From: Platerodrilus igneus
Taxonomy: Eukaryota > Arthropoda > Insecta > Coleoptera > Lycidae
Length of the DNA: 64,000 nucleotides
NCBI GenBank assembly: GCA_036346225.1
Contig: JARFIW010001082.1
Coordinates: 3,658,001 to 3,722,000, forward strand
Reading direction: 5' to 3'
Under the pieces are notes generated by a model, which had not been told where the DNA came from, made no database searches, and saw only the letters and a program-made list of their open reading frames with translations. A program made the translations under genes and the position numbers. Positions 13,301 to 25,924 of this stretch are shown in pieces (position 1 is the stretch's first letter; every line of letters begins with the position of its first letter).

Positions 13301-14125
13301 TATTGCAGATAACGTGGAGCTTGTCGATTAAGTTTGGCCCTTTAGGAACTTTGTGAGTTTTTTAATCACGGCAGGCGCTTTAAGAATTCTAAATTAGCTG
13401 GAACCTATATTATCTGTTCCGGCTTACTTCATGTCTATCGCGATGTGGCCGTAATTACGTACAATTTCTATACCCTGAAATCTTTAACTTGTACATTTTA
13501 AACAATTAACGAGACAAAATTTGGCACATCGTAAACAGTAAAGTGAATTATCTCCTTTTACGAGGTGGTCACCAAGTGCCCTAGGGTTTTATAGCCTTCA
13601 TATACTGTATAACCACTAGGTAAGGGTTGACTATGGGATTAACACTTCTCTTTAAGAATAGATATTAAAGCATATTTTACTAACATCATTGAGATGGTAC
13701 ACGTTGCTAATGCATTGTGTTATTATGATGTTCTAGAACAGTTTTATAATCTATTCACTTCTTTATTTTATAAATAAAAATTATGATTCTTAACACGCGC
13801 ATAGCATTTCAAATCCTTAAACTAAAATATCTTGAAGAAGGGCGTAAAAAATCTAAGGGAAAAATTATATACCAATGTCCCACCCATACCATTGCTCTAT
13901 AATGAGAACTTCGAGCAGGTTACATAGAGGGAGTTAAATAGATTAGCTTGATTATATTTTCTAAAATAACTTAGACATACATACGCTACTGGACAAGACG
14001 CTACGCACTTAGACGTAAACGGAATGGGCGTCATAATTTATAAGGTTAAGGCACGCCGAAACAAAGATAAAGGGAAATTAGAAAAACAAGACTAACTACA
14101 AACGCGGAGAGTGGGGGATTCACAT
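10393..14125. other. Noncoding stretch, nothing identified
   Basis: A+T-rich sequence without recognisable coding content. Short ORFs (for example 11426-11737, 103 codons) show no family resemblance or composition that would set them apart from chance. A GC-richer patch at about 12900-13250 includes a run of pyrimidines (CCCCTCCCCC) and may be regulatory or an unrecognised repeat. Confidence 0.4.
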
Positions 14126-14129
14126 GTTT

Positions 14130-14600
14130 AAGAAAAATACATCGCCATTGATTTCTTCTATTTACAGAAACAATAAAAATTTGTATCTAAAACAAGTAGA
14201 AAAAAAAGTAAATAGAGTTACTATTTTTTAAAAAAAATTTTTCTCTATGGGCAATTTGAATAATGGTTCTACGAAGTGCGCATTTCGTCGCTAACAGGTA
14301 ATACCTCTAGTCAAAAAAAAATAATACTGAAACTATCATATAAGTAAGTGCATTAAGTAACAAAAAAAACTATTAAATTTATAAAACATCGTTAGTAAAA
14401 AATTTTTTTTAACATAACAAGGAACTCTAGCACAGCTAATTTCAGAGTGGGTCTTTATTGAACAAAAAAATGTGCTTCGTTCGTACGTCAATGCAAGTTG
14501 GGTGTATCACTTGGTATGTACAAAAAAAAGAAACAAGTCACATACCTCTATGGGTCGGGATATTGATATAATAACGCCGTACTCGGTGTAACAAGTTCTA
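14130..14600. repeat. Dispersed repeat A, copy 1
   Basis: Diverged direct match with 24240-24660: both contain ACATCGCCAT.GATTT, then GTGC.CA.TTCGT followed by AACAGGTAA, and about 260 bp later AGTCACATACCT or GGTCACATACCT followed by a GAGATA/GGGATA motif. Long A-runs separate the conserved blocks. The element class is unknown; it has no coding content. Confidence 0.6.
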
Positions 14601-16240
14601 CTTAACGCCACCGCTCGGTGTTCTCTCAAATTATTTAATCTTTTACTTTTATTATTATGCCACGGCTAGCCCTTTTTAATCTACACAGAGTGCACAACGT
14701 TACGATAATCAATTTTCCTTTTTTCACCCCTTTATGCTTACCTATTTGAATTGATAGAACGAAGTCAATTAATTTCATATAATGAAAGGAAATAATATTT
14801 ACAATTTTTGATATTCTTTAAATACACCATTCAATCAATTAATATCATATGTATTATTTATCCCAAAATTTATATACGTAAAGTTTCAATATAGTCACCA
14901 AAAACTACCTCTTTACAAAAAAATCTGGAACGTTCTAGACCTCTTTATGATTTATTACGTAAGTTTAACATATGCAATGTTTCTTGTTGACTTCTTTACA
15001 AGCTTTGGATAAATTGAATAAATTTAGTATTAAAATTAAAATTAAAAAATATCTTAAAATTAAGTAGATCTGACCTGTGATATGTTATTTCGTGTTGTGG
15101 ATCAACACCCCCTTGCTGTCTTCAATCGAATACCAATGGCCTGCTTAGTTGAACCAATATTTGAGTACAGTTACCCCTTGTTATCCAAAAATCACCTCGT
15201 GCTTCTTTATTTTATATTTCTCTGCATATGCTTTGAATCTTTTCCCTTAAATGCTTTCGACGCAGATTAGAATTGTACCAGAATTGTACTAGAAGCCAAT
15301 TAGAATTTGATTAGAAATCAATTCGAATCCAATTAGAATGCAATTAGAATGCAATTAGAAGTCCTATATGATTATAAATATTTAATTTAAATTAATTACC
15401 CAATTTCTACTCACGTTTTTTGAGAAAAACGGCAAAAACTTTTCATATATTCTTAACACAATTTTTGTATGTAGCACTATTTTCACTATAATATAAATTT
15501 GATGTATTCTAAACTTTATTTATTTGACGCGTTGATTTCTGGTTTAAAGTGTCGTAGCTTCGACGTGCATCAAGTGTGGACTGACTTGTCTTATCACTCC
15601 TGGGTGTTAAATAGCTTTTTCCCACTACATCTGGGTTGGGTTTCCAAGCAGTTTTACAGATTGTTCCAACCAACCAGCTTTTGTCTTGAATATTCCCTGT
15701 ATTTTAAGCTGTTTCTGATGAAATTATACTTGTTAGTTGCTATTGTTTGATACTTTATTATTTGTTTTCTTTGCCAAACTTTCAACTTTACTTCTGTTGT
15801 TTTGTATAGATAATGCTTTTGGATAATTGTACAAAAATAAATGATGTAATTCTAGTGCTGTTTTCGTTCATGTATTTATGCATCTTTGAAACTGCGTTTT
15901 CTTATCAAAGCGCTTATGGTTCCAGCGTAATTACATGAGGCTTTGCTAGGTTTTCTCTTATCTTCGGCGTCTTTATTTTATAACTTGTAGAACACTTCTC
16001 AACGTAGGTTTAATTACATGTACGATTATTTCTCTGCTGAATACGCGTTCTATTGTTGAAAGATATGCTTACTGGCATCGCTTAAAATTAATTATAATTA
16101 CGGTTTATATACAGGGTGTTAAATGCTTGCTATTTACATAATGTACGAATTACCTATTTTTCTGCTAAATAAATTGCTATTTATTGTTACTACACGACCC
16201 TTGCTACTCAATACACCCCTAAACAACCCCTTATCACAGC
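14601..16240. other. Noncoding stretch with a short tandem repeat
   Basis: No coding similarity. ORFs at 15082-15270 and 15499-15750 are short, lack family features and sit in ordinary A+T-rich sequence, so they are treated as chance. Contains the AATTAGAAT tandem block listed separately. Confidence 0.4.
15262..15361. repeat. Tandem repeat based on CAATTAGAATG
   Basis: Eight or so imperfect units of 10-12 bp (variants of CAATTAGAATG, GATTAGAAT and CAGAATTGTA) follow one another. The last three units are almost identical, so the array probably grew from its right end. Confidence 0.8.
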
Positions 16241-16241
16241 A

Positions 16242-16261
16242 ATATATATATATATATATAT
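16242..16261. repeat. (AT)n microsatellite
   Basis: About 20 bases of alternating AT preceded by TTATCACAGCA. The reverse complement of this junction (TGCTGTGATAA) resembles the junction after the microsatellite at 24165-24196 (TTGCTGTGATAG), suggesting that the two sit in the same repeat in opposite orientation. Confidence 0.85.
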
Positions 16262-16689
16262 GTATCTTGTAAGCCATTAAAGGTGGATCAATACAGCAAT
16301 GCCACGGTAATCGGTAACATCCACGCTGTTATCGTAATTGTAATTTGGTAATTCCAGAGCAGTAGTCTACATCAAAGATTAGTCGGGCCATTCATCAAAA
16401 ACGATTTGTCCTAACGTAGGAAGATCATTAGGCCTCCGTCAAAAAAGGGAATCTTATTAGTGTTGATAAGCGCCGAAGAACTTACCGATGCACCCCAGAC
16501 ATCCACTTCTTGTTAACAACATCGCTCTTGTAGTAATAAAACGAGCAACCCAGAAAATATATCAAAAGCACGAGTTGCACAATCAAATTGAAATTGTTTT
16601 TCGCAAGAATTAAATTCAATCCCAGCATTTCCAACGCACAGTTGTTATTAGAAACTCATAACAAGCTTTATCAAATAAGTAAGATCCAT

Positions 16690-17050
16690 TATTTCAACGA
16701 GTCTTTAAGATTGGATATTTTATGAAGTAATTATACGCTCTAGTGATATGTATTAAATCAACGGATACCTCAAATAAGGTAACGACTATTTAAATTATAG
16801 AAGAACTTTTGATTTCGTAGTAAATAGGTTTAAAGGAAATTGCAGTAAAGCGTACCTATTGTAGGAAGGTCTAATATACAGGATGGTGCCTGAATATTGG
16901 AATCAGAATCTATGTGAATGAATAATTAACCAAAATGGCGTAAGGTTTAGTACACCATCGGAAGGTGAACGTAACAAAGGTATTTATGAAATCTGCACTG
17001 CTACGAAAATTGACGAATGGAAATGATTTTTGTACGCTAGATATTGCCAA
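16690..17050. repeat. Dispersed repeat B, copy 1
   Basis: Diverged direct match with 22820-23190. Shared ordered blocks include TTATTTCAACGAGTCTTTA, AATTATACGCT, ATACAGGATG and GAATGAATAATTA or GAATGATGAGTTA. Homology is clear by order and spacing but with many substitutions. No coding potential was seen. Confidence 0.7.
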
Positions 17051-20000
17051 CTTTAATAAGTATTTCTACTAGGTTTGCTACGTATTTTTTTTGCTTGGGC
17101 TGACACTACTACTTCATTAACACCATACTGCAAGTTAGGTGTCTGCAAAACTAAATCTTCCGACGTAACTAGGGGTCTATTCCTTGGGTAGAGCTATGAG
17201 CAATGGGGGTAAGTCGAAATCTGTGGGGGTCACACTCAAACTAAAACAAACAGGCGCCACCAAGTCCAGATTAATTTATATTAATGGCATAGCAAATTTC
17301 TAAGGGCGGACGTGGAGACCCAAAGAAAATAAGATCGCCTTCGCTGACTCAAAAACTTGTCTTAACAGAATAAGACGCTGTTCCTGTAAGGAAAAATAAT
17401 AATTAAGTCACATAGAAATTGGGAACACAATTTGCGTCCTTCAAGTATACCTAAATGCATAGAGAAAATTTTCTACATAATGGAATCATAAAATTTAACT
17501 CTTACTGTCTTTTGTTTATCAGGTCTGATCAAACTAGATCAGAATAAAAACTTTAAATGTAGATTATTAATTTACTAGAAAGAATTTTTTGTTTCAGTAA
17601 ATAAAATTTCATTATAATTAAATAAAATAAATGTTTGATATTCTTGCAAAATTGTTGTAAGGCTTATCAACTGATCCTTACTCAAATATATTACAGTTCA
17701 GTGTAACTAACAATATTAAGTTTCTTTATAACCCAACCAGATCTGTGTAGGTCACTTACAAATGAATATACGAAATTTTCTCATTAATTTAACAAAATTA
17801 AAATTAGTCTGAAGTCAAAAGAATCACCAAGATATTCTCTAATTTTATCAAAAGTGGCAGTATTGTAATGCTAAACATCTGTTAGCCATTGTGTAATTGT
17901 TGACGGCATTGTTCAAACAAACAGGTGACGTAATAGCAGCTGTTAATTAACGTTGTAGCCACGTGTAGTCACATATTTACGGAACTAAGTGAAATCAAAC
18001 CCGATACTGGGGAAAACCAGCCTAATCACAGGTAAACTGAATAACAATTTTGTACATCCAACAAACAAAATGAAATAATGTACTTTCAGAAGGAAGTACT
18101 GAGGAAATTCTTAATTCTATTACGAACCCAATTACCGGCTGTCGTCCTTGGTTGCAATGGAAACAACTTCGCAGTGCGGGGGCCTGCAGCTAAATATGCT
18201 TGTTTTCCATGCTTTAATACAGATGTAGGAGCGAAGCGGATTTCTCACATTGGTTCACGGCAGCATTACTTCATAGCGTACTCCTCTGTTGTCGAATTTT
18301 ATTTACAAATATAATCTTTCATTGCTTAGTCCATAAGTTAAGGTTTCTAATTTATCGTTGCAATTTCTGACGTGTTGTTGCGGTTTCTGATTTATCCTTG
18401 CGCTAAATAAATTTTTAAATTAGCTAATATGATAACGAATATGCAAAATGTGGATTAAGTACTAACCGTTACTCAGGAAGTGTTTCACAAAAATAAAGCG
18501 ACTCGGAGGTCACTCGCCATTCTTTTGAATGCATCTTCACGCTGCTTTTAACTATCGACGAGTGCGCTCGCTGCGTTCTTGCATGGTGGGAGGATTATAA
18601 GTGGGGTTCTCGAACCTCTCACGCGCGCGCCAGTGGCTGTGGAATTGCACCGAATTCCGAAACAAATAGACTACTAATCCTAGATATAGTAATACTATAA
18701 AAATTTAATTGTTACTCGAATCTTTATTTTAGTTAATAAAGGTATTTCAATATTCATTGTACGTTTAATGAATAGGTTCTTTTACTGCTAAAATAAAATT
18801 GTTACAGGTTGCGTCAAAATTAAAATTTTCTTCATTGAATTGAATTTGAACAGTGAAAATGAGCAGTCTCAAGTTTGAGCACAAAAGCAAAAATCTTCGA
18901 CTCATTAAAATGGGTCAACAATCGCTGCTGCTTAAGATGCGAATGCTCGTACACCAACATGTAAAATTCTGGTTAAAATAATTTTAGTCGAGTCATGAAT
19001 CGGATAAAGTTATTCAAAATGTGGTTGACCTCTTGAAGCAAAAGCACAAAAAAAATTATAAAAAATTGAAAATTTGATGTTAATGGATTAAATAACTACA
19101 GGTGCCATTGCAAGGAAAGTTCAGAAATCGAAGACAAAGTTTTGGAAATTTTGCATAAAAGTTAGCAATGCACAAAGTGCCAGTGAGATCCTTTTCCAGG
19201 GTCCCATGCTATATCTGATACTTCTTAGACGTGGAATTTTGAACGGAAATTTTGGATGCACATGAATGGAATTGTTTTCGAATACTATAATTGGCAACGC
19301 AACCTAAGTGTACATCATTGAGTCTTTCCAACAAAACAAGAGTCAATGCCCTAGGTGCTTAAAGCCTTTTCGTAAATTTTGAAAATTTTCATTCTTAATG
19401 AAGCTTGGGTAGCATCTCAAGAAAACCAGAGTCAATGTGTAGAGAATTTCTACGGCTAAAAAAGGCGAAAACGCACTTGTCAGTTGGGCGAACTTCATCG
19501 GTTGAAAAAGCATTCAACAGCTGCCGTTGACGTTATAAAAAATTTTTCAATATCCTAAAGCTGCCATTCAACCAAAAAAGTATATTTTACCTACACGTTC
19601 ATAATACTGCAGGACAGACGCCGAAATCATTAGACTTAAAATTATAAAGAAACATGGCTTCCAAGATTCAAACCTCTGTCTATTGGCTAGAGTCTGAAAA
19701 TACCTCTACATAAGCTGAAAAATAACTACAAGGGCAGAGATATTCAACTGCTATTGAGATTACGTCGCGAAACAACATAGATAATATTTCTTGTTAACCC
19801 CCGTTATTATGAGAAGCTGGAAGATTATACAGAGGATAAAAATCCCACGAAAAATGAGAATTCTTTTCATTGCTCACTTTTTATTTTGTTAAGCTGGACT
19901 ACATAAAAATATCGTCTCCTACATTAAGCCGCGCTCATTAATCGTATTAATTTTGATTTCAACAGGCCAAATTCTTCCCATTACGGGCGTACTACACATG

Positions 20001-22260
20001 CTCACAAGAGTCTAAGGAAATAAAGAAAGTATTATTATTTTTCATTTAGGATAATCTTCATATATACCTGTATGAAAAATAGAATGTAACTACAATTTTG
20101 GTTAGGCATCCAAATCATTTATCTGCTTATGTATCCTACAGAAACATTCGTTCTTCCTCTCATTTAAGCTATATTCTAGAAATATATGCCTTATAGGGAT
20201 GTTGTGGTTGATTTAAATTTTATGTATCTTTAATGTGTTTTACTTTAGACGGCACCACCTCATTTTTGTTATATATTATATAGATTTAAGAAATTTCTTT
20301 TTTCTGATGATACCCCTCACTAAATTATAATTTTAGATTATAGTTGTTTTTTTTTGCGGTAAAATGCTAGTATACTACGATTTAAAATAAAATTAAAGAA
20401 GACGTATTAGGAATGCATTAATACAAAACCTTGTTCAGTATCGTTTCATTAAAAATAAAAATTTTGAAAATTGGTTTCAAAAAATGTGTAAGACCAGAAA
20501 ACTCAAATAATAGTCTCACAAGCCTGTCACGATTTTCTATTTTATTTTTTAATTCAGTACCATAACAAAAAAATTACGCTTCACAATAAATACGTAATAC
20601 GTATACATTTTTCTGTTGTTTCCGACAACCTTTTTCAGTTCTTCTTAACTTATATCTTAGTAGACATAAGTTATTCTGTCATAGAGTTGTTAAATACTTA
20701 TTGACATAATTTATATACTTTATATTTAGAGTTCCCTAGAAATTAAAATCCGATAATGTCATATCGCGCGATTTAAGTGGCTATTTTACGCTGCTTTTAC
20801 AGACGATCCATGTTTCTTGAAAATTCTTATTTAACCATTCCCTAACCACAACTGCGTATGTATAGAGACCCCATTTAATTGATAGTACGTTCCCTCTAAT
20901 ACTGCGACTAGAAGATCACGTAATGCATCTCATAAATCTTTATTTAAAAATTCCCAAAAAAGCATTTAAACTTTGTCTAAAAAACTGGTCCTACAATACT
21001 ATTGTTTGGAATTTCCCGCTAAACTTTAATTTTTGAAAATACTGACACCTACAGTTAATTATTTAGTGTGCGTTATCTGCAGACGGATATCTACAGTAAT
21101 ACGATGAAACTATTCCATTGATTGCAGACGTAATCTCAAAGTAAACAAGATTTTATTTAAGAAACTCTGATCATTTAAAAAATTACCCCGACTTCACAAA
21201 CAATATTCCGAATGTCTTTCAAGATCCCTTTCTTCCAATATATTCGATCATTTTAAGAGAAATGCAAAGCCACTTTATTTTCACCTATTAATTAGCCTTT
21301 GAATAGCATAAAAATATTGTAAATAAAAACATGTTCGAGAGGAATTGAGAAGAAATACGTCAACTTTGTTGAACTCATTAATAAATAAACGTTTATTCCA
21401 AGAAGCAACTCAATCATTGAAAAAAACCGTAAAATCGATTAAATAACTGATCAAAATTATTTATTACCTTTCGTAATAAATAGATTAGTATACGACGCGA
21501 CAATAACCTTGGGTGTTAAACAAAGATGAACAACGCACGTCACTAATAACTGAAACGAGAATTCAACGATTTTGATCGCTCATGAGGATTTCCCATAATG
21601 GTTAGGCAAGATCGGCGTATATTATTGAAAATGGAATCCCGCAAATACTGTTACATTTTAAAACTGATAATTTTGTATATATAGGGAAGCGTTTATTAAA
21701 TAAACTTGCTACGTATATTGACGTAGCTGGCAGAACAACGCAAGAAAGCCCGGGCTCAGTTAGGGAGTAGGCGGGGTTTTATAATTATCAAAAAAAAGAA
21801 ACCTAAAAGGAAAACCTGCAATAAAAATATACTCGCACTCATTCATAAATCACAACAAAACATACCCAAAAAGCTTATAGTTAAACAAAATATTTTACAG
21901 AAATGAAAACCAATAACTACAATGTAACCCAACCAGAAAATCCAAAAGGAACGCATTTTTGTTTGCAAGGCGAGCTGTTGTTTTTAGGTACTACCCTAAT
22001 TTAAGTACTATGAAAAAAAAAATTACCCCTGCAAAAACAACAGCTCAACATTATCGTATTCCTAGAATCAACTGTATACAATAAATCACGTGTTAATTAC
22101 GTAGTTAAAATTACTTAATTAACCACTAAAATATACTAATAAATAAAGTTTCTCATGAGGACTAACTATTTATTTTTTGTATTACATTATGTTACACGTT
22201 TCATTGTATTCATTAAACACACTTCTATATATTACATGAACATCTGCAGTGAATATTATA
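17051..22260. other. Noncoding stretch, nothing identified
   Basis: About 5 kb of A+T-rich sequence. A GC-richer patch at 18480-18660 (GAGTGCGCTCGCTGCG, CACGCGCGCGCC) stands out but matches nothing known to me. At 18840-19750 broken frames suggested an ancient transposase, but the motifs are too weak to name. The ORF at 18078-18314 shows no family signal. Confidence 0.4.
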
Positions 22261-22263
22261 TTG

Positions 22264-22434
22264 TTAAAATAATTTAGAAAAAAAAATCTTGAATAATCAA
22301 TGCATAAAACTTCTTTTACCACACATCAAAGAACGAATAAACACTCTTAAAATAATTTAGAATAGAAAAAAAATCTTGAATAATCATTGCGTAAAACTTC
22401 TTTTTACCACACACCAAAGAACGAATCAACAATC
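22264..22434. repeat. Tandem duplication of about 85 bp
   Basis: Unit 1 (22264-22345) and unit 2 (22346-22434) share TTAAAATAATTTAGAA, AATCTTGAATAATCA, GTAAAACTTC or ATAAAACTTC and CAAAGAACGAAT in order. Small insertions of A distinguish them. An ORF running through the second unit (22376-22759) is probably fortuitous: it has no recognisable domain and its first part is this repeat. Confidence 0.85.
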
Positions 22435-22815
22435 ACCCAAAAGTCGAGGAGGATGGGCCGTCAAGGAGGGCCAAAATGTCAGAACGGTCCTACCCGTCAG
22501 AAGACCCTATAAAACAAACATACAGGCAAAAATTAGAACCGGTACAAAAGAAAAGTACATTTTTTTAAAATTACACATATTTACCACACAGCGTGTGCGA
22601 ACTTTGAGAGAACGAAAACACCAAAACAGGAAATTACTACGATTACAACGAGCCACCGTTGTCGCTAGAACAGAATTTTTTTTAGTAATAAGAATGCCAA
22701 ACCATCCGAGTATTATCCAACAGGCGATTAGACAATTGAAACACGGGTTTATCCAATAGTTGTTAATAATAAGAATTCAAAGCAATCGAAACGCCGGTTA
22801 TCCAAATAATACTTG
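22435..22815. other. Open frame of unknown status
   Basis: A plus-strand open frame (22376-22759, 127 codons) covers this stretch. Its translation is basic (Lys/Arg-rich) with no hydrophobic core pattern or recognised motif. It reads from a tandem repeat into a GC-richer segment. I do not consider it a supported gene. Confidence 0.3.
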
Positions 22816-22819
22816 ATCT

Positions 22820-23190
22820 TATTTCAACGAGTCTTTAGACTGACGTACCTTAGTAATTAATTATACGCTATCGTAATGTATAGCAAGTTCGCGGACAGCT
22901 AAAATAAGGTCCCGATTATTTACTTTAATTCAATATTGGTAATTTTCCATTTGGTAACGTAAATAGATTTGAAAGAATATTATTATTGAGCGTACTGTTG
23001 CAAAGAAGTAAAAATACAGGATGATGTTCTAAAGATTTAAGCGGGCTCTATTTGCATGAATGATGAGTTACTAGCAAAAGATATATTTTTAATTTAGGTC
23101 GAAAATAAACGTAACAAAGTGATTAATAAATTCGATTGCGAAATGTTATTTTGATTTAAGTTGCGAGCTGTTGCTTTGCGAAGATGATAT
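22820..23190. repeat. Dispersed repeat B, copy 2
   Basis: Partner of the repeat at 16690-17050, same orientation. Blocks TTATTTCAACGAGTCTTTA, AATTATACGCTAT and AAATACAGGATGATG are conserved in order. Its neighbour on the right is repeat A, whereas in the first location repeat A lies to the left, so the pieces have been rearranged or inserted independently. Confidence 0.7.
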
Positions 23191-24035
23191 AAGTATTCAG
23201 TAAGCATACTGTAATTTAATAAATACGATGCTACAATGAATAAAGAAGTGATGTTTTAAACGTAACCTGATGTTAAAAAAATAGAAATTATTAAATTTAA
23301 TTATATACAATGAAGATGAGAATTACTTGGATGTAAAATACTATTAAAAATTGAATTGAATAATTCCGAGCATGCTCATTGGTTTCTAAATGGAGATTTT
23401 ATGCATTATCTGGTAAGCTGATTTGGACGTCAATTTAAAATAAGAAGCTGTTTAATTACGAGTTGAATAAAAAAGCGCTTCGTGGATTTTTGCAAGTATT
23501 AATTGTTTGTAAGAATCTTTACCAGGGAAATTTGTGTTCAGAGTTCGAAACACTCCGACCTTTTAATAGATTATCTGTCAAGAATCTTTTGGCCAAAACA
23601 AACCTTACAAGCGTGAGAATCATAACCAAGTAAACTATCCATAACAGAAGAAATTTAGTTCTGTAAATTTAAAATAAGGTAAAAAACATTTTTATAATTA
23701 AATAAATAAGTACTTCTTAGAAATTATTTTGTTTGAAAGAAACGATGTTGTAAATGTAAAAAATATTTCATACTGTATAAATGCTTTAATATTGCTGTTT
23801 GATTTCATTTTGAAAACTTTAACATTTCCGTTGAGCTAGCCAGGCGAAGTTAGAAAGGAAGGCAAGTCAATAATTTCCAGTTTTACAATTTGCTGTATCT
23901 GTATCACAGCATTCTTTTAGCGACGCATCAACGAGCGGCGTTGTCTAGCACTCTTTTAGTGACGCTCCAACGCGGAACTTACCACATCAAAACCAAGATA
24001 CATGCTCAAGTCCTGTCCAAAAACTTATATTTTCC
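23191..24035. other. Noncoding stretch with a short duplication
   Basis: A+T-rich with no coding similarity. At 23900-23980 a short motif occurs twice in direct orientation (AGCATTCTTTTAGCGACGC and AGCACTCTTTTAGTGACGC, each followed by CAACG), a small local duplication. Confidence 0.5.
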
Positions 24036-24039
24036 ATCT

Positions 24040-24120
24040 TTTAATTACTAGCTCGATTTGAAATTGGGCTTTGCATAAAGGTCTAAGTTATTATTTTATC
24101 TTATTAACTGTAATACGATA
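24040..24120. repeat. Dispersed repeat D, copy 2
   Basis: Partner of 10240-10330, same orientation, again followed shortly by a (TA)n microsatellite. Confidence 0.6.
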
Positions 24121-24161
24121 GTATATATCAACTTACTTTGCGTAATTAACTAATTAACTAC

Positions 24162-24164
<3 letters not shown>

Positions 24165-24196
<32 letters not shown>
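24165..24196. repeat. (AT)n microsatellite
   Basis: About 32 bases of alternating AT followed by TTGCTGTGATAGG; see the inverted counterpart at 16242. Confidence 0.95.
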
Positions 24197-24198
<2 letters not shown>

Positions 24199-24239
24199 CT
24201 GTGATAGGACACGTTAGGTGTTAAATTTTTATTGTTCTG

Positions 24240-24660
24240 ACAAAAAAATTACATCGCCATCGATTTTATAAACGAAGTAAGAAAATTGCTATTTGAGAAA
24301 ATTATGTAATTGATCTACAAAGTGCACACTTCGTATTTTAACAGGTAAAATTTATCTATAATGAGCAAAACGAAAAAGTAATGGTTATGATTTCTTCTAA
24401 ATAAACATTTTAAATTAAACTGTCTATTTGGAGCAATATTCAGGAAGCAAGTTGAAGTAACAAAACACAAGTGAATCTAATTGCAAAGCTGGTTTTTGTA
24501 TATTTGCTCCGCCCATCGGAGCAAGCTGATTTAAGTTTCTTTATATCGCATAGGTTACGCAACAACGCCAAACGCTGATAAGCAATAATTTTTGGATATA
24601 AAATAAAACAAGGTCACATACCTTTAGGTTCCGAGATACTTATCTCACACTTGAAATAGT
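24240..24660. repeat. Dispersed repeat A, copy 2
   Basis: Partner of 14130-14600 in the same orientation, beginning ACATCGCCATCGATTT and ending near CACATACCTTTAGG. Too diverged to show a boundary or a target duplication. Confidence 0.6.
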
Positions 24661-25220
24661 TGTGAGGAACTAGCAACCATCTCGATCTCGTACACCGGGT
24701 GGATCGTCACCGCAGTAGCCAGTATCGTAAGTGCTGCAACCATCACCGCACCAGCGGCCTATGCAAAAGACAGTTGGGTCTCAGTAAAAAAACAATTTAG
24801 CCTACGTAGAAAAGCTAGAAAAAGAGAACCCTACTAGTATTAGTAAACGCATTAGAAACTACCAATGCATAGCGGATATAAGCTTATTCAAGGAAGTGTA
24901 CATTGTTCTCAGATTAACAGCTCTTTTTTCCTTAACCAGCGACAACTACGACCCATTATCAACTAAAACAATATACGACCAATTATCTAAACTAATTTAA
25001 ATAAATGGCAAATTTCACTATGTATGAGCCCCACCTGATTTAAAAAAAATAAAATTTCTTTCACCTTACATAGTAACTGGTTACTCCTGGCATATTTTAG
25101 TTTTTTTAAAATCATTTAATTTTAATGTTTACAGGTTTTTAGCTTTAAGCGTAATCTTGGGAAATTTTAAATTTTGTTCTGTAAATTAATTTCCGTAAAT
25201 TCAGTTTTAATTTTCAAATA
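24661..25220. other. Intergenic, nothing recognised
   Basis: No coding similarity. The right half adjoins the Gypsy remnant and may hold its 3' untranslated sequence, but no LTR was found. Confidence 0.4.
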
Positions 25221-25224
25221 AAAT

Positions 25225-25683
25225 AGCACCCTGCTTGTATTTTCTTATTTATCGCCTGTTTGAAAATAAGGATATAAATTTTCGATATGGAATCTGCCTC
25301 TGCACTCGCCTCTTTCATTTTCTAACCCGTAAGCGTTATTCCCTGCAAAAATCTTTCTAACCCTATATGACACCTTATACGGTAATGATAATTTACCACA
25401 TACCTTTTTTTCAATTGGATGTTCTTAACCTTTTCACTATCACTATATCCCCGTTTTCAAAAATCATCCGTTTCTGGATTTTCCAGTTACGTTTCTCTTT
25501 CTTCTTTTTTTCGTATTTTTTCGATACACTTTTTATCTCTAATTTAACCCTACCACGTTTTGCATACGGAATTCGATACACCCTTGTACTGAAACTACTC
25601 TCTTCTGTAACCTCCAATTTGTGTACATATTCCTTGGCAAACCTAGGCTCCTTACTAAATACCCCGGTATGTATAGTAAACAA
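25225..25683 (-). pseudogene. RT N-terminus joined to integrase C-terminus
   Basis: In a single 90-codon frame the first ~53 residues resemble the segment just before Gypsy RTs (VFSKEPRFAKEYVHKLE, then RVYRIPYAKRGRVKLEI, cf. YPIPxxxRxxVxxEI). The next part, IFENGDIVIVKRLRTSN, resembles the integrase C-terminal domain (GDLVLVK). A stop follows. In the next frame NNAYGLE and GRFHIENLYPYF match the integrase end (xYxl...rGxFnvxnLkPYf). A Lys-rich junction (KKYEKKKKEKR) marks the deletion point. It is an artefact of deletion, not a real fusion gene. Confidence 0.7.
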
Positions 25684-25924
25684 ATCGGGTATTTTTTTTC
25701 AAGCCATCCCCAATTAGACCAATCTCTGTCTCATCAAATATTTTTTCAACTATATTACATTATCCCAACCCATCATTATCAAAAAATCAATCCACCGTCT
25801 TCCCTAATCCCATACTGTCATTAGTTTTCTCATTCCTATTATTAACCTCACCATTTTGGACCACCCAATTCTTTTCTGTGTTTAAAATCCTAATCGTACG
25901 TGCTTTCCCATCTATGATCAAACT

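Noticed and set aside
18590..18640. tRNA-like T-arm (GGGGTTCTCGAACCTC)
   Set aside because: The loop length is wrong and no acceptor, D or anticodon arm pairs around it.
18840..19750. Possible pogo/Tigger-like transposase relic
   Set aside because: A few phrases in different frames (FQGPML, then FWMHMNGIVFE) loosely resemble a CENP-B-type binding domain, but no DDE block or consistent spacing could be found. A profile search would be needed.
22376..22759. 127-codon open frame
   Set aside because: Begins inside a tandem repeat, is of low complexity in amino-acid use and matches no family; likely chance.
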